A DNA stretch of 52,146 nt, taken from assembly GCF_002259405.1 (NCBI RefSeq), contig NZ_NPFW01000018.1:1-52146 (forward strand). Direction: 5' to 3'. Shown one piece after another: positions 51,322 through 52,146 of this stretch; within the stretch, counting starts at the first letter, position 1, and every line of letters starts with the position of its first letter. The translations under genes were made by a program, and so were the position numbers. Source of the stretch: Rhodococcus sp. 14-2483-1-2 (GTDB lineage Bacteria > Actinomycetota > Actinomycetes > Mycobacteriales > Mycobacteriaceae). The notes beneath the pieces were generated by a model that worked only from the letters and a program-made list of their open reading frames with translations, did not search any database and had not been told where the DNA came from.

Positions 51322-52146
51322 CTACCTGTCGGGGGACAGGAGGGCGGCACCGCGGGCCGAGACCAGCTCCGGCATCGACGGCACCAGAGTCGTCAGGCCG
51401 GTCCGCAGCTCGAGTGACTGCGCAATCGAGGTGATGTTCGCGCCGCCGCCGACCACGACGATGGACTGCGGTCTGGCACCGGACAATTGGATGGTCTGCT
51501 CCACCAGCATGCCCGCGTACCGCACCGGTCCGGCGATCAGATCGTCGAAATCGCGGCGGGTCAGCACATGCCGCGCAGTACCGGATGAATTCGTGGTGCT
51601 GACAACGGAGTCGAGGCTCAGTTGCTCCTTGATGGATCGGCTGACATCGATTCCGACGCGAACGCCGTTGGACGAGAGCAGCCTACGCACCGAGTGGTCG
51701 AGATCGTCGCCGCAGAACGTCGCGGTACGCCGCGTCATGAGTGTGCGCGTGGACGCGAGATCGATGACGGTCACCGTGGTTCCGGTGCTACCGATATCGC
51801 ACAACACGGTGACGCCGTGGTTGGGTACCAGCCCGATGAAACGCAGATAGCGCACTTGTGCAGCGGTTTCCGGAACGAGCGAGGCCGTGCGGGCCGTACC
51901 TCGGGTGGCGACCGTGCCGGGATCGGTGGCAACCCGATAGGCGATGGCGGAGAACTGTACCGGGAGCGACATCGTCGCGGCGATCGAGTGGATGGCGTCG
52001 ACACCGGTGGCGATCGTGGTGGACAGCGACTGACCGGGAGCGCGGCGAACCGTCCGCGACACGATGGGTGTGCGATGGGGGCTGTCCAGATACGTCAGAA
52101 TTGCGCGTGCACCGTGCGCACCCGCCCCGACCCCCAACACCAGCAC
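51322..52146 (-). CDS. Hsp70-like actin-fold protein, reaching the window edge
   Basis: 274 codons are visible on the minus strand, ending at 51322. A GTG lies at the very edge (52146), so the true start may be there or outside. TVLCDIGSTGTTVTVIDL resembles the Hsp70 phosphate-2 loop, and SIVVVGGGANITSIAQSLE the adenosine motif. The first phosphate loop reads VLGVGAGAHGARAIL, without the usual Asp. A DnaK-type substrate-binding domain is not present after the ATPase-like region. Probably a degenerate or specialised Hsp70 relative of unknown role. Confidence 0.75.
   Translation of the reverse strand: MLVLGVGAGAHGARAILTYLDSPHRTPIVSRTVRRAPGQSLSTTIATGVDAIHSIAATMSLPVQFSAIAYRVATDPGTVATRGTARTASLVPETAAQVRYLRFIGLVPNHGVTVLCDIGSTGTTVTVIDLASTRTLMTRRTATFCGDDLDHSVRRLLSSNGVRVGIDVSRSIKEQLSLDSVVSTTNSSGTARHVLTRRDFDDLIAGPVRYAGMLVEQTIQLSGARPQSIVVVGGGANITSIAQSLELRTGLTTLVPSMPELVSARGAALLSPDR

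Overview
The window looks like chromosome from a high-GC mycolic-acid actinobacterium, most like Rhodococcus or a close relative. The basis is protein resemblance recalled from memory: LigB-type DNA ligase, HelZ plus SWIM pair, DUF3558 lipoproteins, LytR-CpsA-Psr protein, three-subunit proton-translocating transhydrogenase, and frequent GTG starts. No database search was possible, so the genus is an inference.

Layout. 1-143: the 3' end of a 5S rRNA and its terminator, so the window starts at the end of an rRNA operon. 173-563: five copies of a 20-bp GC-rich repeat in gene-free DNA. 1025-5442: small and poorly known genes (GNAT protein, putative nuclease-fold protein with a RAMA-like tail, HTH protein), an azoreductase and an LCP ligase. 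5473-8834 (minus): a thiamine salvage operon, tenA-thiY-thiX-thiZ, under a TPP riboswitch. 8906-14412: sugar transporter, lipoprotein, carboxylesterase, DNA ligase. 14516-22718 (plus): an eight-gene tightly coupled operon for reductive pyrimidine (or hydantoin) breakdown, with its own ABC importer and an F420/flavin LLM oxidoreductase of unknown role. 22719-26851: GlcD-like oxidase, two tandem DUF3558 lipoproteins, a small orphan protein, an S51 peptidase and a HIT protein. 27097-29959: pntAA-pntAB-pntB with a strong terminator. 30003-34480: a degenerate PAP2-like membrane protein, a paralogue of the small orphan, an APH-like kinase, a thioesterase and BenE. 34657-39481: an N-acetylglucosamine block with regulator, split PTS EIIA, EIIB and EIIC, nagA and nagB. 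39483-45711: AroE-like dehydrogenase, exported HNH nuclease, quinone oxidoreductase, HelZ and SWIM protein. 45788-51176: a complete-looking valine/isobutyryl-CoA operon. 51191-51311: four copies of a roughly 33-bp tandem repeat. 51322-52146: an Hsp70-like protein reaching the window edge.

How the genes fit together. The thiamine operon imports and trims pyrimidine precursors of thiamine. The 14516-22718 operon would open dihydropyrimidines, remove the carbamoyl group and transaminate beta-alanine or beta-aminoisobutyrate; the resulting semialdehydes are substrates for the MmsA encoded at 45788. The step missing from that operon is ring reduction, and the LLM enzyme at 16780 is the only redox candidate inside it. 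This is the most interesting hypothesis in the window. The GlcNAc block supplies uptake, phosphorylation, deacetylation and deamination to fructose-6-phosphate, with dre-like sequences in two places where a DasR/NagR-type regulator would be expected to bind.
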